Of a stretch of DNA of 64,000 bases, positions 11,401 through 22,214 are shown in pieces. Each line of letters starts with the position of its first letter. The first letter of the stretch is position 1. This DNA comes from Blepharisma stoltei (taxonomy: Eukaryota; Ciliophora; Heterotrichea; Heterotrichida; Blepharismidae), in assembly GCA_914767885.1 (NCBI GenBank), contig CAJZBQ010000061.1:310001-374000 (forward strand), read 5' to 3'. The notes beneath the pieces were generated by a model, which saw only the letters and a program-made list of their open reading frames with translations, made no database searches and was not told the DNA's origin. The position numbers and the translations under genes were made by a program.

Positions 11401-14400
11401 ATGTTATGCTTTGATAATAGAGTGCCATATGAAGTCTCAGTATTTAATCATATAGAAATCGTAAAGGTAGAGGGAATTATAAGTCTTGGTGATGCATAAT
11501 TTGAATATTCTGGCATCCTTAAAATAGAAGATTTGCCGTTAAAATAAAATCCTCTTAAGTAAGCAGGTATAGGGTCATCAGGTTCATAATTTGGATAAAA
11601 TTGGTTACTCCTCCCTGGAATTAGAAAGGCGGAGTCTTTAAATCAAGCTAGTAATTTAAATTGATAAAATTTATAAATAAATTGTTTCTGAAAAAACATT
11701 ACCTCTTTAAATTGGAAACTTTTTTTTTGGCTCTAATTGAAAAGGGGGAGTCTTATATTAATTAATTTTATATACATTTAACGTCCACTACAAGGTTGCT
11801 TGACCACAGCTATCTCCAACACCACTCTGGGGCGAATTTCACTTTATTTTCCTTTGGTCTCTGACTTTGATCAACAAAATAATGCCAGTATTGAATTTTA
11901 GGCTTCGATAAGTCTTCTTTGAGCTTAGGCACTTACTTGGGTACTAATGGCACCCTAAAGGCCCTAGTCTCCACCACCTAGGGTAAATGGTAATCTTCTG
12001 AAAAATTAGGTTCATAAGGTAAAGAGTCTGGTAGGAAAAAACTCTCTCTTCCCAGAAATAGCTGGTATAATTTCACCAAAATATGCAAGAGATGAACTTT
12101 TGATCGGAGACCATATTTCAATTATCCAAAAGGGGGGAGTCAGTTGATCCAGTTATAACAGGAATTGAGTTTACCTTATCATAAATTACTCCATTCAGAG
12201 TATTCAGATCCAAGTCAAAAATTTTTTCTTGAACTAATACACAACTACTTCCAGAAGGTGAATATCCTAACGGGCAGCTATTTACACAAATTCCTGATAC
12301 ATTATAAAATCCATTAGAGCACGTCAGACAGTCTAACGAAGTTGATGATGCACAAGTTTTACAAGAAACATCACAAGAGCCACAGTTTTCATTGGTGCTA
12401 TCCCAAAAGTATCCAGAATTGCATTGGCAACTTGCTCCGCTTAAGCTTGCATGCGTTTTGCAGGTAATGCATACACTTGTATAGTCATCACATACTTCAC
12501 ATAGCATATCTTGGCAGAGATTACAACTTTTATCAACTCTTGCACAGCCTTTAGCTAAGCATCCAGATGAGCATGTGACACAGCTGTTGCCATTTCAGTA
12601 TTTATCTATATCACAACTATCCAAGCAAGTATTGGAATTATCTATTGGACATAGAGAGCACCCACTACAAGTATAGGGGTTTTCCCTATTGGCCCGATAA
12701 GAGCCGTGGGTTCTCCGTGGAATCCCTCTGCTGGTTGAACCAACCAGTGAATTGGTCAAACAAACGCACTGAGTTGGTTTGACCAACAGAGGGATTCCAC
12801 GGAGAACCCACGGCCCTTATCGGGCCATATAAGGAAAACCCCTATGCTTGATGCTAAACTACTAACTGCTATTAGCGCATTATAAATTTTGAGATCTCAG
12901 AGAAATCCACTGAAAAATGACGTTAAGATTGAAGAGCTAATATAGCCTGCTCCAATAGTCATCAAAAACGAAGCACCTAAATCACTTAGCCAGCTTGGGT
13001 CTAGATCGCTGGATGTATCGATCATTCCATTTCTAGATAAACTAATAATTTGTTGTGGATTAGTACTTATGCCTGAGCTTGCTGATATGAAATTTCATTG
13101 AGAAAGGGCAGCTTCTAATGATGGATTAGTACTTGTAAAAGTTTTTGTATTAGAATTTTTTAAAGTTAAAGTAAGTGAAGGGGCTTTGTTTATCAATTCC
13201 AAACTAATATGTTTTTTAAAAAGACCACTATCGGCTTGCTTGGAAAAGATTACTCCTGTATTTGAAATTGGCTTTATTCATGCTGACATAACAAATTTTG
13301 GCGAAAATGTGAGCAATGATGAAGTGGTGCCTGCATAAGGAGGCAGCCTCATATAAGATGAACCAGAGAAATAATAACCTCTATAAATGGCTGCTATAGG
13401 ATCAGTTGAATCATAATCAGGATAAAATTTGTTATCTTTGCCTGTTAATACCTGAATATTTGACTTCAAATCAGTGATGATGTCTTTTATTTGATGAGGC
13501 ATCAAGTTAAATACAAAAGAATTTGAATAATTCGGGTCTCTATCGCAGTTACCACCATTTATAATATACCCAGTAGGACAAAATGGCATGCAGAATGATT
13601 GTATTAGATAGTGGCTGGAAATGCATGTGAGGCAGCCATTATAGTTTGGAGTTGAGCATGCAGAGCACATTGCATCGCAAAGTTCACAGCTCTCAGTATC
13701 TGAATCTCATACAGCATTTGCAACACATACACAATGATTACTTACTTTATGAGCGTTTGCAATACAACTTGTACATTCTCCTGTAAAAGTCGTGCATGAT
13801 TGGCATTCTTTATCTCTGCAAAGTCTGCACGTTAAGTCACTAACGCATCCTTCGCTGCAGCCAGTCTTGCAAGTATTGCAGCTGTCTGGATACTCATTTA
13901 CTGCACAGTCGCTTAAACACTGGTGGTTTGAAGGGCAAGTAGAACAGCCAGATGTGCAAGAAGATGTTGCGTAGTCGTCAGATTTATAACTATGAGAGTT
14001 ATATATCATTAATCTTCCTAAAAATCCATATAGTCCTGAAGTCCCAAAAGTTTCATCATTTCCAACATACAGCATTCCTGCATTAGTATCTTTAAAATAA
14101 GTGAAAGCTGTTGAAATGATATTCAATTCTCTTATAAATAATAAAAATATTGTCCGAGATTAAAATAAAGGACATATCTAGAATAATAGTATAGAACTTG
14201 GAGATGCTCCATTATCAATATAAAGTTTTAAAATTGATTTTCCATCATCTTGGATATTGCACGTAAAACTTAAAAAATGCCAGCTTAATGTAATACTTGT
14301 GGAGGTAGTTAGAGTTTGGGTTGATGAGTCAGCAAACACAATTGAAAGCGCTGGAAATCCTGACGAGTTGATCTCAATTTTGAGAATCTCAGTAGTAGTA

Positions 14401-17400
14401 ATATATTTAGTCATCAAAGTTCCATGATTTAGAGGTTTAGTTCATAGAGAAATAGTGAATGATGGAGCTATCATGACTGTAGAGGATAAATAATCACTCA
14501 TGTAAAAATAATACCCTCTTTTATAAGAAGGTATAGGATCATTCAAATCAGTTGATGTTAACCCACTATAAGTATTTGTATTAGAATCCCCAATACAAAT
14601 AAAATGGACAATTCCCCCTTTCTCAGATTTTATTTTATAGGAATAGATGGTTATACTTGCATTCTATGTGATAAAGGAAATAATGGTTAAGGCTTTTTAC
14701 CTCGAATCTAGGGTAAAAATCCCAAGAAAATTAGTATTCTTGGCTTCTGGTTTTTCAAATGGTCTCAAGGAAGCTAGAGAGGGATCCAATCAACAAGCTG
14801 TCGAAATATCCTAGGGAGCGAACAAAACTAAGAAAAATGGCTCCTTTAAGAGCTACATATCTAGAGGCTCGAATAGAAGCCAATTAATTAATTAAGTAAG
14901 CCTGCATGTATTAGAATCCCTACATTAAAGCCAGAAACGGTATCCAGCCTAACCTGGTCTGTTAAATCAAGACTAATCCCAAATTTTGACACAAAATCGC
15001 AAGTTTTTCCCCCTGTATTTTGTGTATATCCAGATGGGCACTCATCTAAGCACTGTCCAGTATTAGCAAAGAAATATCCAGAACTGCATGCTGTACATTT
15101 ATTATAGGTCACAGCCAAGCATAAAGAACACCCACTGAAGCAAGAAGCACATGATAAACCATCAGTGGATCTTCCAAACCCAGCATTGCATAGGCAAAGC
15201 CCTGACGATAAAGTTACACTGGGATCACATTGAGTGCATTTACTTGAATCAAATCCTGTGCAAGTTATGCATAATGAATCGTCACAAATATTACAAGTAC
15301 TAGCTCGCCTGCATCCATAGGTACAGGAATTGCAAGCAGAGATAGCTCCATTTATATATGAAGAAATATCGCAGGCTCATAAACAAGATGCTCCCTGCCC
15401 TGATTCACAAAATGTAAAACTGCTGATAATTGCTGGAAATCCTGTAATTGCAGTATTTCATAGCTGAAAATAATAAATAAAGCCCACAAATCCAGGATTG
15501 TTGCTTTTGCCGAGTATTAGAGAGGTCAGTGCCTGGTCTCTGTAAATCATTTTTGTTAAACTGCTTGCTGAACTTGAAACTCCATTTATATAAATTGATA
15601 GGGCTGTGTTCCCTAGTGAATATTCATTCTATTTTAGACATTTGCACTTTTTTGGGCTATAAGTTTATGTTTTAATCTATAAAAATAATATAATTGAGTC
15701 CATATTTTTCAATATCTATTTTCTCATCAAATTTATCTCATCTTAGCATTTTCAATTCCAGATACCAGAAATGATCGAAATCACAATAGATATATCTAAA
15801 ATATCAGTCAAATAATAAATTAATAGCTTCTAATCAGCTCGAAGTTTTAATATATTAGCATAAAAGTGACTGATAGATAAGCCCACCCAGTAAATGACGA
15901 GCTAAGTGTTAATGCCTGAGAAGATGTTGCCTGAGCTGGATCTGTCATTGTAACAGCTATAGAGCCTGTAGAAGTCAGCGTTAAAAAAGTTTGTTTTTGC
16001 AATAAATCACCATTTGTAATTACATATAACCATACTCCGATTGAAAAACTATGAGAAAGATAAACAGTTGTTGAGGATAATAAATACATATTTCCATCAA
16101 AATATAAGCCTCGCTTATATGCAGGAATTGGGTCAACACTTTCAGGGCTGTTGGAAAACTGAAAAGTCGCTGCACTTGTCCCTGTTGTAAAAATTCCATA
16201 AGACCCTTGAAAATCTTCATCAAAAGACTGATCAATCACTGTAGTCGTTACTACTGAGCAAGAAGTACTGTAAGGACACTCATCTAGACACACAGTTCCT
16301 GCTAGTTGATAGCCTCCTAGACAAGCTGAGCATTCAAAATATGCTGTTTTTAAGCAAGTCGAGCAAAGAGCATCACAAAGCTCACATGTTTCACTTGAAG
16401 ACACTCAGAAAGCATTAGAAGCACAAGTGCAGCCTCCATTCCCATCGCTAACAGCATTTGTAATGCAAGTTAGGCATGAATTAGCACCTGTAAACTCAGT
16501 GCATGTAGCGCATTCTTTAGTCTTGCAAAGGTTACAAGAATCAGCGTTTCTGCATCCTTTATTGCATGCACTTATGCAACTCGCACAAGGAGAGCCATCA
16601 TAATATTGAGATAATGGGCAATTATCTGGGCAAGTTAAATCTATAGGACATTTTGTGCAGCTGCCTGAGCATCCAACAGTTTGTCAGTCATCCAATGCAT
16701 GATTACTCTGGCAGTAAATCTTTAGTTCCCACAAAAACCCAATAAACCCACCACTGTAAAGCCCGATATAAAAGTTTCCTGTCTTGCTGTCTAACAAATA
16801 AAGTGGACTTAAAGATGTAGAAGTAGCTTGAGAAGCAGAATCAATATAAGAACTTATTGTTGTTGTCCCGCCAGAATTAACTTTACAGTCAAATGATACA
16901 AAAACTCAGCTATTAAGCACATTTGAGGGTCCTATTACTGAAACGGTGCTTGAAGCATCCATTAAGAGAAGTGACAGTTTTGGATACCCTGATGATAAAA
17001 TTTGAACAAATCACTGGGTTGTTGATACATATTTTGTTATAACCATACCACTTGCTGTAGCCTTTATTCATAGAGATATTGAAAAATTTGGAGCAAGCAT
17101 AAACATTGTAGTTAGATAACTATTGGAATTAAAATAGTAGCCTCTGAGATATGCTGGAACTGGATCATTCGAATCATAAGTAGGATAAGCATTAGAAAAT
17201 GAAGATCCTACTTGCTTTCCTGACAGTTGATCAAGTAGTATTTGATTGCTAAAAGATAAGCTAAGTGCCGTTACTGATGACAAATCACAGTTACCTGTGC
17301 CTGTATTTTTTGTATATCCTATAGGGCAATCTGGAAGACACATTTTACTGTTATAAAAAAAGGAACTAGAGCTACAGGAGGTGCATAAATAATAATATGA

Positions 17401-20400
17401 GCCTGTGCAATGAGCACATCCTGAATAGCAAGCTGAGCATAAAGCTTGGTTTGCGTCAGGTTGGTAAAATCCAGAATTGCAAGAGCATGGGGATCCAGAA
17501 GCATTAGGAATGCATAAAGTGCAAGCCCCCGACCAAAATGATGAGCATTCAGCACATAAAAAATCATCACAAATATAGCAAGATGTTCCTCGAGTACAAC
17601 CATTTGTGCAGGATGAATCTAACTCCCCCCATCCTTGATTGAACGATTGACTGTAAAATTCCTAAAAATTGGGAAATTAACCCCCATCCTTGATCGAACG
17701 ATTTTCATATCATGCAAATTTTTATATATATAAAAATATATTAGTTATCAAAAGCTTGGGAAGATGCACCTAATGAAGTTGTTTTCAGAGACTTTGAGAC
17801 GGCAGGAAGCTTTGGGATCGACCATATGAGTGATTTAGTCATCAACCTAGGCTTAAAAACTCAATAATCTAATAAAATAGAGATTCTTTAAAATTTTAAA
17901 AAATAAATTTAATTTAATAAGGAACAAATTAAAATTTATACAGTTTAAAGGGGTAACTAATAAATCAAAATATTAAAAATTGGTAGTTTATGAAATTAAT
18001 TCAATTTTTTTGTTGTAAAAATAATTATTAAATACTCTTAACCCTCTTATTTAAAAGTAAATAAAAAAATATATATATATATATTTTATTTTATATATAA
18101 AAATTTTGTTTTTAAACCCCATCCTTGATCGAACGATGGCGAGTCGTTCGATCAAGGATGGGGGAGTAAGCATGTTTTGCAGACTGATCCATCATAATAA
18201 TACAAATAATCACATGACCAAAAAGCTGATACTGAGCCTCCTGTCAATGTATTGATACTATAATAAGCAGAAAAATCACTGACTGTCACCTGCCAAAGGA
18301 TAAAGTAAGCTATAAATCCATTGAAATTTGGTGAGCCTTTGCCGACGTATAGCGTTCCACCGGAAGGTAGTCGGAATATATAATCTGTTACAGTTGTTGG
18401 AGTTCCAGCAATCTTGTTAAGACACGGAGTCATAGTTGAGGCTTTATTTGCAAACCCAAATGAATAGGAAATATATGTCCATGTATAAGAAGTTAAAGCC
18501 TGCGAAACTGAGTAGCTTGTAAGGGAAGATGAACCATCCCATTTTTTCTAATTCTCTATTGAAAATGAGAATGACTTTTTTCTTATGCAGGTTTTTTTGA
18601 TTAAATATATTTGATAATAAGTTGAAAAGAAATCATAATTCTTTTTTAATCTATATCGTTTGAGAATAACAATGAAAAATTCAACACAGAATAGCAGATT
18701 ATTAATTATAATATTTATTAATTAAATACCAATATATTATATAATAAACATTTTTTAGAAATTATGATCATTTTTTTTAAATTAATATGCTAGACTAAGT
18801 AAAAAGTTGCAGCTCCACTAGAATCAATAATAAGCTTATTTGTACTATGACTAATTATTGTCCCAGATATTGCATAAACCCAGATCGCCATACTCCAAGT
18901 GTTAGACAAATTTATGGATCCGCTCAAAAATTGATTAGAGTCAAAATAAAGCCCTCTATTTTTAGCTGGCTTTGGATCAGAAGACTCTGGAGAATTCCAA
19001 TAGTTATAACTCGAAGAACTTGTAGCCGTAATCAAAGCTGTTCCATAACTTCCTGCAAAGGCCCCTGTAAAATCAGCAGTTAAAACAGCTGTACTAACAG
19101 CTGCACAATTTCCAAAACCATACGGGCATGCATATAAGCAAGCATCCCCAACCAAAAAATTTCCAGTACTACACCCTGTATTTGTCCAAGTTTGTGAGCA
19201 AGCTGTCCCTAAATAGTCACAGCAATTAGGAACTACACCTGTATTACAATTAATGCATGTTAATGGAGGATATCCCTTGCAAGTAATACAATCAAGGACA
19301 TTGCAAGTGATACAGTCGGTTCCTCTAATACACCAAGGCCAAGTTTGACAACTTGGGCTGCAGTTTTGGCAAGAAGAGCCATCTCAATATTCGTTATCAA
19401 CACAATTAATAGTAGCAGTCAAAGCAGCAGTGCTCTGAACACAATCTGCTCTTGCTTGAAGCCAATAAATAAACCCTCTGAAAGAATTTCCACTACCTGT
19501 ATTTCCAATATTCCATGTATAGGTTAGCTTTGGAACCCTTACTTCAGTATTGCTGAAGTCTGTACTCCCGACATTGCTTCCATTAATGTAAAAAGAAATA
19601 TTAACTGTATCGCAGTCGAGCTGATTAATAATCATGGAAGCAGTATGCCATGAAGATGTAAAGCTAGAAGTGGAAACTGCAGTTCTTGAGGCTTGACTGT
19701 TATTTGAATCGTAAACATATATTGTGAATTTATACACACCTGAGGCATCAGCCCATATCCTTATATAAAATATTAAATTTTTTGTTACTATAAGAGTTAT
19801 TATAAGTGATGATTGGTAAAGTAAAGCCTTACTTTAGGATAGAAATTAAATTGTGATGCTTACAGAAACGATTCCAATGTGTAGTGCCTATGAAACAGGG
19901 GGGAACCATACCATTGTGGTGAATTCGGATACCTTTGTGATTTTCAGTGCTTACTCACAGAAGGTAGCTTTTTTTCTCCCCAGAAGACTTATTTGTTCCT
20001 GCTGAGGCTTGAGAGGTCTCCTATCACACTTTCTTTCCTTATCAGGACTGTAAGATGCTTTCCAGAGATAGGCTCTACCCCAGAGCTGATCGTTGGAACA
20101 GGTGGCTCAGATCAGAGATCCAATATAGTGGCCTTTCATTTTTCCCGTTTGAGCTCCGAGGCATATGGAGACTGACTCTTTGGAGCCAAGACAAGGCGAT
20201 AGCCACTAGTTAACTCCACTTATTGCCTTACCTAATTTTATCTATCTTACTTTAGAATAATTTTTAGCAAAAATATGATGAAAAATTGAACTCTTTATAT
20301 ATACGAATCTGGACTAAAAATAACATTTAAAATTTCCCCATTAGCAAGAGGCTTAATTCATAAATTTAAAGTAAAATAGCACCCAGGAATAAAACCTTTA

Positions 20401-20801
20401 CTATTCGCGATACTTGAAGTAGTAGCAAAGTAAAAGCCACGGTCAATAGTTGGAAGTGGGGAATTTTGTGTGGGAGAACTATATGAAATGGAGCCTGGGT
20501 TTTGGAAAATAGTAGTTGAATCAGTTGAACTCACTATCTGAGCAGCAGTTAAATCCTTGATGCTTGAAAACTGTAAATCGAAAATAATCGCGCTTGTTCC
20601 ACTTGGCGGGTAACATCAGGCAACAATACCACTTCTCTTAGCATAAGTGAATTGCGAAGGACATACATCAATACCTGTGCATACTTTGCCATCCTGTATC
20701 TTTGAATGAAGACAGTAAGGAAGCCCAATTATATTTCCACCATCATAAGGACAAGCGAGAGTCAACAAAAATTTGGCGATAAAAATAAGAACAGTTTTCA
20801 T
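8425..20801 (-). CDS. Gene B: giant LamG/Cys-rich polytopic membrane protein (~3011 aa after excision), 10 IESs
   Basis: ATG at 20801 begins a signal peptide (MKTVLIFIAKFLLTLACPYD) and the stop is TAA at 8425. Removing ten IESs leaves about 9036 nt in one frame with TGA as Trp. Seven LamG-like modules are marked by RG[YLF]YF signatures near 20450, 18960, 17150, 16130, 14540, 13400 and 11560. They alternate with Cys-rich furin-like repeats, including one with WPWCIR and PNCCD. From about residue 2650 the protein turns hydrophobic: 8-9 predicted membrane segments, with the motifs FWIQCYLELGAAASIGL, FFIRRFIYIINLVFL and a WPFEDPVLQINNLLTEI block shared by all paralogs. It ends in a lysine-rich tail (DSHKKIEK). 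The C-terminus resembles TRP-like polytopic domains; that assignment is tentative. It is probably a cell-surface receptor or channel. Confidence 0.87.
9518..9624. other. IES in gene B (107 bp)
   Basis: It is TA-bounded (9516-9517 and 9623-9624). Excision gives GVQVAISGAVALSIVNPSPSS, matching AGTQSIISIATALSIINPSPSS of gene F in length. It lies at the start of the first membrane segment. Confidence 0.82.
10095..10658 (-). mobile_element. IES in gene B: retroposon with perfect 16-bp target duplication
   Basis: ACTTTGTAGAGGATTC is repeated at 10079-10094 and 10643-10658. Collapsing it restores CESSTKCNSCVENA. The 564-bp body is conspicuously GC-rich. In minus orientation its 5' end reads TATAATTAAATATGGCGTCTC, with an ATG close to the boundary. 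The 3' end (left) reads GACGTTAAACGTGATGGC and then a TAAG-like tail. The short copy at 57582-57754 shares the 3' half. Confidence 0.87.
11608..12142. mobile_element. IES in gene B: CTCC-type MITE with a retroposon inserted at its right end
   Basis: It is bounded by TTA (11605-11607) and TCA (12140-12142). Excision restores VITGSTNQFYPNYE. A short MITE (about 11608-11752) starts CTCCTCCCTGGAATTAG and ends AATTGAAAAGGGGGAGTC. AAAAGGGGG(G)AGTC then recurs at 12128-12141, so a retroposon of about 385 bp (11753-12127, minus orientation) appears to have landed in the MITE end and duplicated it. The retroposon's 5' end reads TTGAAATATGGTCTCCGATC and its 3' end contains TTTAACGTCC in plus orientation. 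Confidence 0.75.
12673..12845. mobile_element. IES in gene B: hairpin MITE with ~70-bp arms
   Basis: Arms run from about 12673 to 12742 (ATAGGGGTTTTCCC...) and from 12775 to 12845, almost perfectly inverted around a loop of about 30 bp. The same family as the hairpin at 42437-42514 (shared TATAGGG...GCCCGATAA). For the frame to stay open only one base of the TA target can be kept (SSLASSTCSGCSLCP), so the right TA repeat looks damaged or the boundary is not TA. The boundary is approximate. Confidence 0.72.
14122..14193. other. IES in gene B (72 bp)
   Basis: ATA repeats lie at 14119-14121 and 14191-14193. Removal gives NGASPSSIISTAFTYFKD, matching the same LamG strand in genes A and C within one residue. 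Confidence 0.8.
14592..14920 (+). mobile_element. IES in gene B: retroposon with 14-bp target duplication
   Basis: TGTATTAGAATCCC occurs at 14577-14590 and 14907-14920. The 5' end on the plus strand is AATACAAATAAAATGGAC and the 3' end is a TTAATTAAGTAAG tail. The open frame SGFNVGDSNTNTY needs one extra C (14591) to be retained relative to an exact collapse of the duplication. One copy may have lost a base, or the excision point is not at the duplication edge. Confidence 0.75.
15624..15853. other. IES in gene B (230 bp)
   Basis: AATAT repeats lie at 15619-15623 and 15849-15853. The joined frame reads SVTFMLIYSLGNTALSIYING, two residues longer than the paralogs, so the exact edges could differ by a few bases. 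The core is AT-rich without clear terminal inverted repeats. Confidence 0.7.
17623..18169. mobile_element. IES in gene B: CTCCC-type MITE, TSD TAA, with four copies of one end motif
   Basis: TAA lies at 17620-17622 and 18167-18169. Excision restores CKTCLDSSCTNGCTRG. The motif ATCCTTGATCGAACGAT occurs near the left end twice (17631-17648 with one change, and 17686-17703) and at the right end once direct (18121-18137) and once inverted (18143-18159). The inner copies are each preceded by a C-run: TTAACCCCC on the left and TTAAACCCC on the right. The core is AT-rich. Confidence 0.87.
18551..18797. other. IES in gene B (~248 bp)
   Basis: CTA repeats lie at 18548-18550 and 18795-18797. The paralog alignment expects FYLEKWDGSS. 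Exact TA joining leaves one base too many in a run of six T, so the true junction or the homopolymer is off by one. The frame left of the IES (18152-18433) requires about 248 bp to be removed. Confidence 0.72.
19768..20303. mobile_element. IES in gene B (536 bp) carrying an interspersed repeat
   Basis: The junction lies within TATATA runs (19763-19767 and 20298-20303). Excision restores DSYIRIWADASGVYKF, as in gene A. The GC-richer part near 20130-20230 (containing GAGCCAAGACAAGGCGATAG) is clearly related to the intergenic segment at about 47490-47590 (TAGCCAAGACAATGCTATGG). Confidence 0.82.
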
Positions 20802-22214
20802 TATGTTTATAGATTATGTTAATTTGAAACATTTCAATTTATAAGGAAAGTTTAATTTATTTGCTTGCAAACAATCAATAAAAGCTTCTACTAGTTTACT
20901 ATAAATCCCACTTAAGAGTATTTGCTAGTTGCCGGCAGAGATTTAGCATATGAAAGCTAAAATACACTATTGCCATATTCTGCCGGGTGTTGGAAAGCAT
21001 CCAATTATGTGCAAAATTTAATATAAAAAATCATTGTAATTTATATTTAGTCTAATTGAAGCTTAATTTTTAATCTATTTGACTTACGAGCTAAGCTAAT
21101 ATGGCATCAATATGTTGGGTTAGTTAGTTAGCTTAATCAGAGTACCAAATGTAATCAACTTGACTTTTCAAATTATTTTATCAGTAGCAATAGTCGCACT
21201 TGATATTCTTGCTAATCAAATAAGTTGGCAACTAAATTCAACTTACATTATAAAATGGATAATAAAGAAAATTTTAAATACTTAAGTAGTTATAGATAAT
21301 TGCAGCTTTAAATCAAAATTTGCTTTAACTTTATCCAGAAAATAGACTTTAAACGTCCTCTAATAATTACTTTAGAATTAAATTCTTCTTCTTTTCCAGC
21401 TTTATTTAATTTCTCAAAATTTTAGAAATCTTGAGGATTTAGATGAATGTACAATAATATAATTTAAATAAAAATCGTGAAATCAATTGATAATTCCACA
21501 TATCATCATACTCAAATTATTTCAATTAATTATGTGGAAATGGGTAAAATAGCAGTGTTTTAATATACTCTGCTATTATGTTTAATGGAATTCATGAGGG
21601 TTTTAAAAATCAATTTACCATCTTTAGCATACAAAAAGAGTGCTATTTTAGGTAATATTAATCAAGCTAAATTTACAAAATTAGCCTGGAACAACGAAGA
21701 TTAACAAATAATTTATTCGGATAAAAAAATGAAATAATCGAATTGCTTTTTATTAATAGATGGCATCTAAGAAGATTATTTAAGCTCAAAGGAGAGCCAT
21801 TGAAGCCAAACTTCAAGACTGGCATCCTCATTGTTAAAAAGGTTAAGGTGGCCACACTGGAGGGTTGGAGAAAAATTGCGAGTCTGTCCAAGGAAGGTTT
21901 TGAGGTAGTTGTGTATCGGGTGACTAGGCAGTGGAGTTTAAACGAAATAAATTTAATTGATTTATTCGTTTACAATACTGGAGTAAATATAAAAGATCTT
22001 TCTTTGATAGATTTATGCCAACTATTTCATCACTTTCTAATAGACTCAATCAGATCAATGGCAGATCCAAAACTATTATTTTGATCATAATTTTACCATG
22101 ATAGAAATAAAAGTACTCTTTTAGAAGAATAGAGTAAATCTATAAAATAATTAAGACAGTGTTTAAAATTATGATTAAACATTTCACAACTAATAAAATA
22201 TGAATATTAAAAGG
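20802..22214. other. AT-rich intergenic region between gene B start and gene C end
   Basis: No supported gene. A small palindrome lies at about 20933-20997 (arms CCGGCAGA / TCTGCCGG). A plus-strand open frame without an early ATG lies at 21743-22084 and is listed separately. The remainder is featureless AT-rich sequence. Confidence 0.5.
21743..22084 (+). other. Unexplained plus-strand open frame, no usable ATG
   Basis: 113 codons open, with lysine/valine-rich, coding-looking content (KVKVATLEGWRKIASL, EVVVYRVTRQWSLNEI), ending TGA, which this organism would read as Trp and run on. The first in-frame ATG is near the end. It is the only plus-strand candidate outside a gene that is not GC-rich mobile DNA. 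It could be a gene relic, part of an intergenic IES, or chance. The family is not recognised. Confidence 0.2.

Noticed and set aside
17319-17603. Minus-strand ORF starting MVVLEEHLAIF
   Set aside because: It is the shadow equivalent of the previous case, on the gene B Cys-rich repeat. The recurrence reflects paralogy of the true frame.
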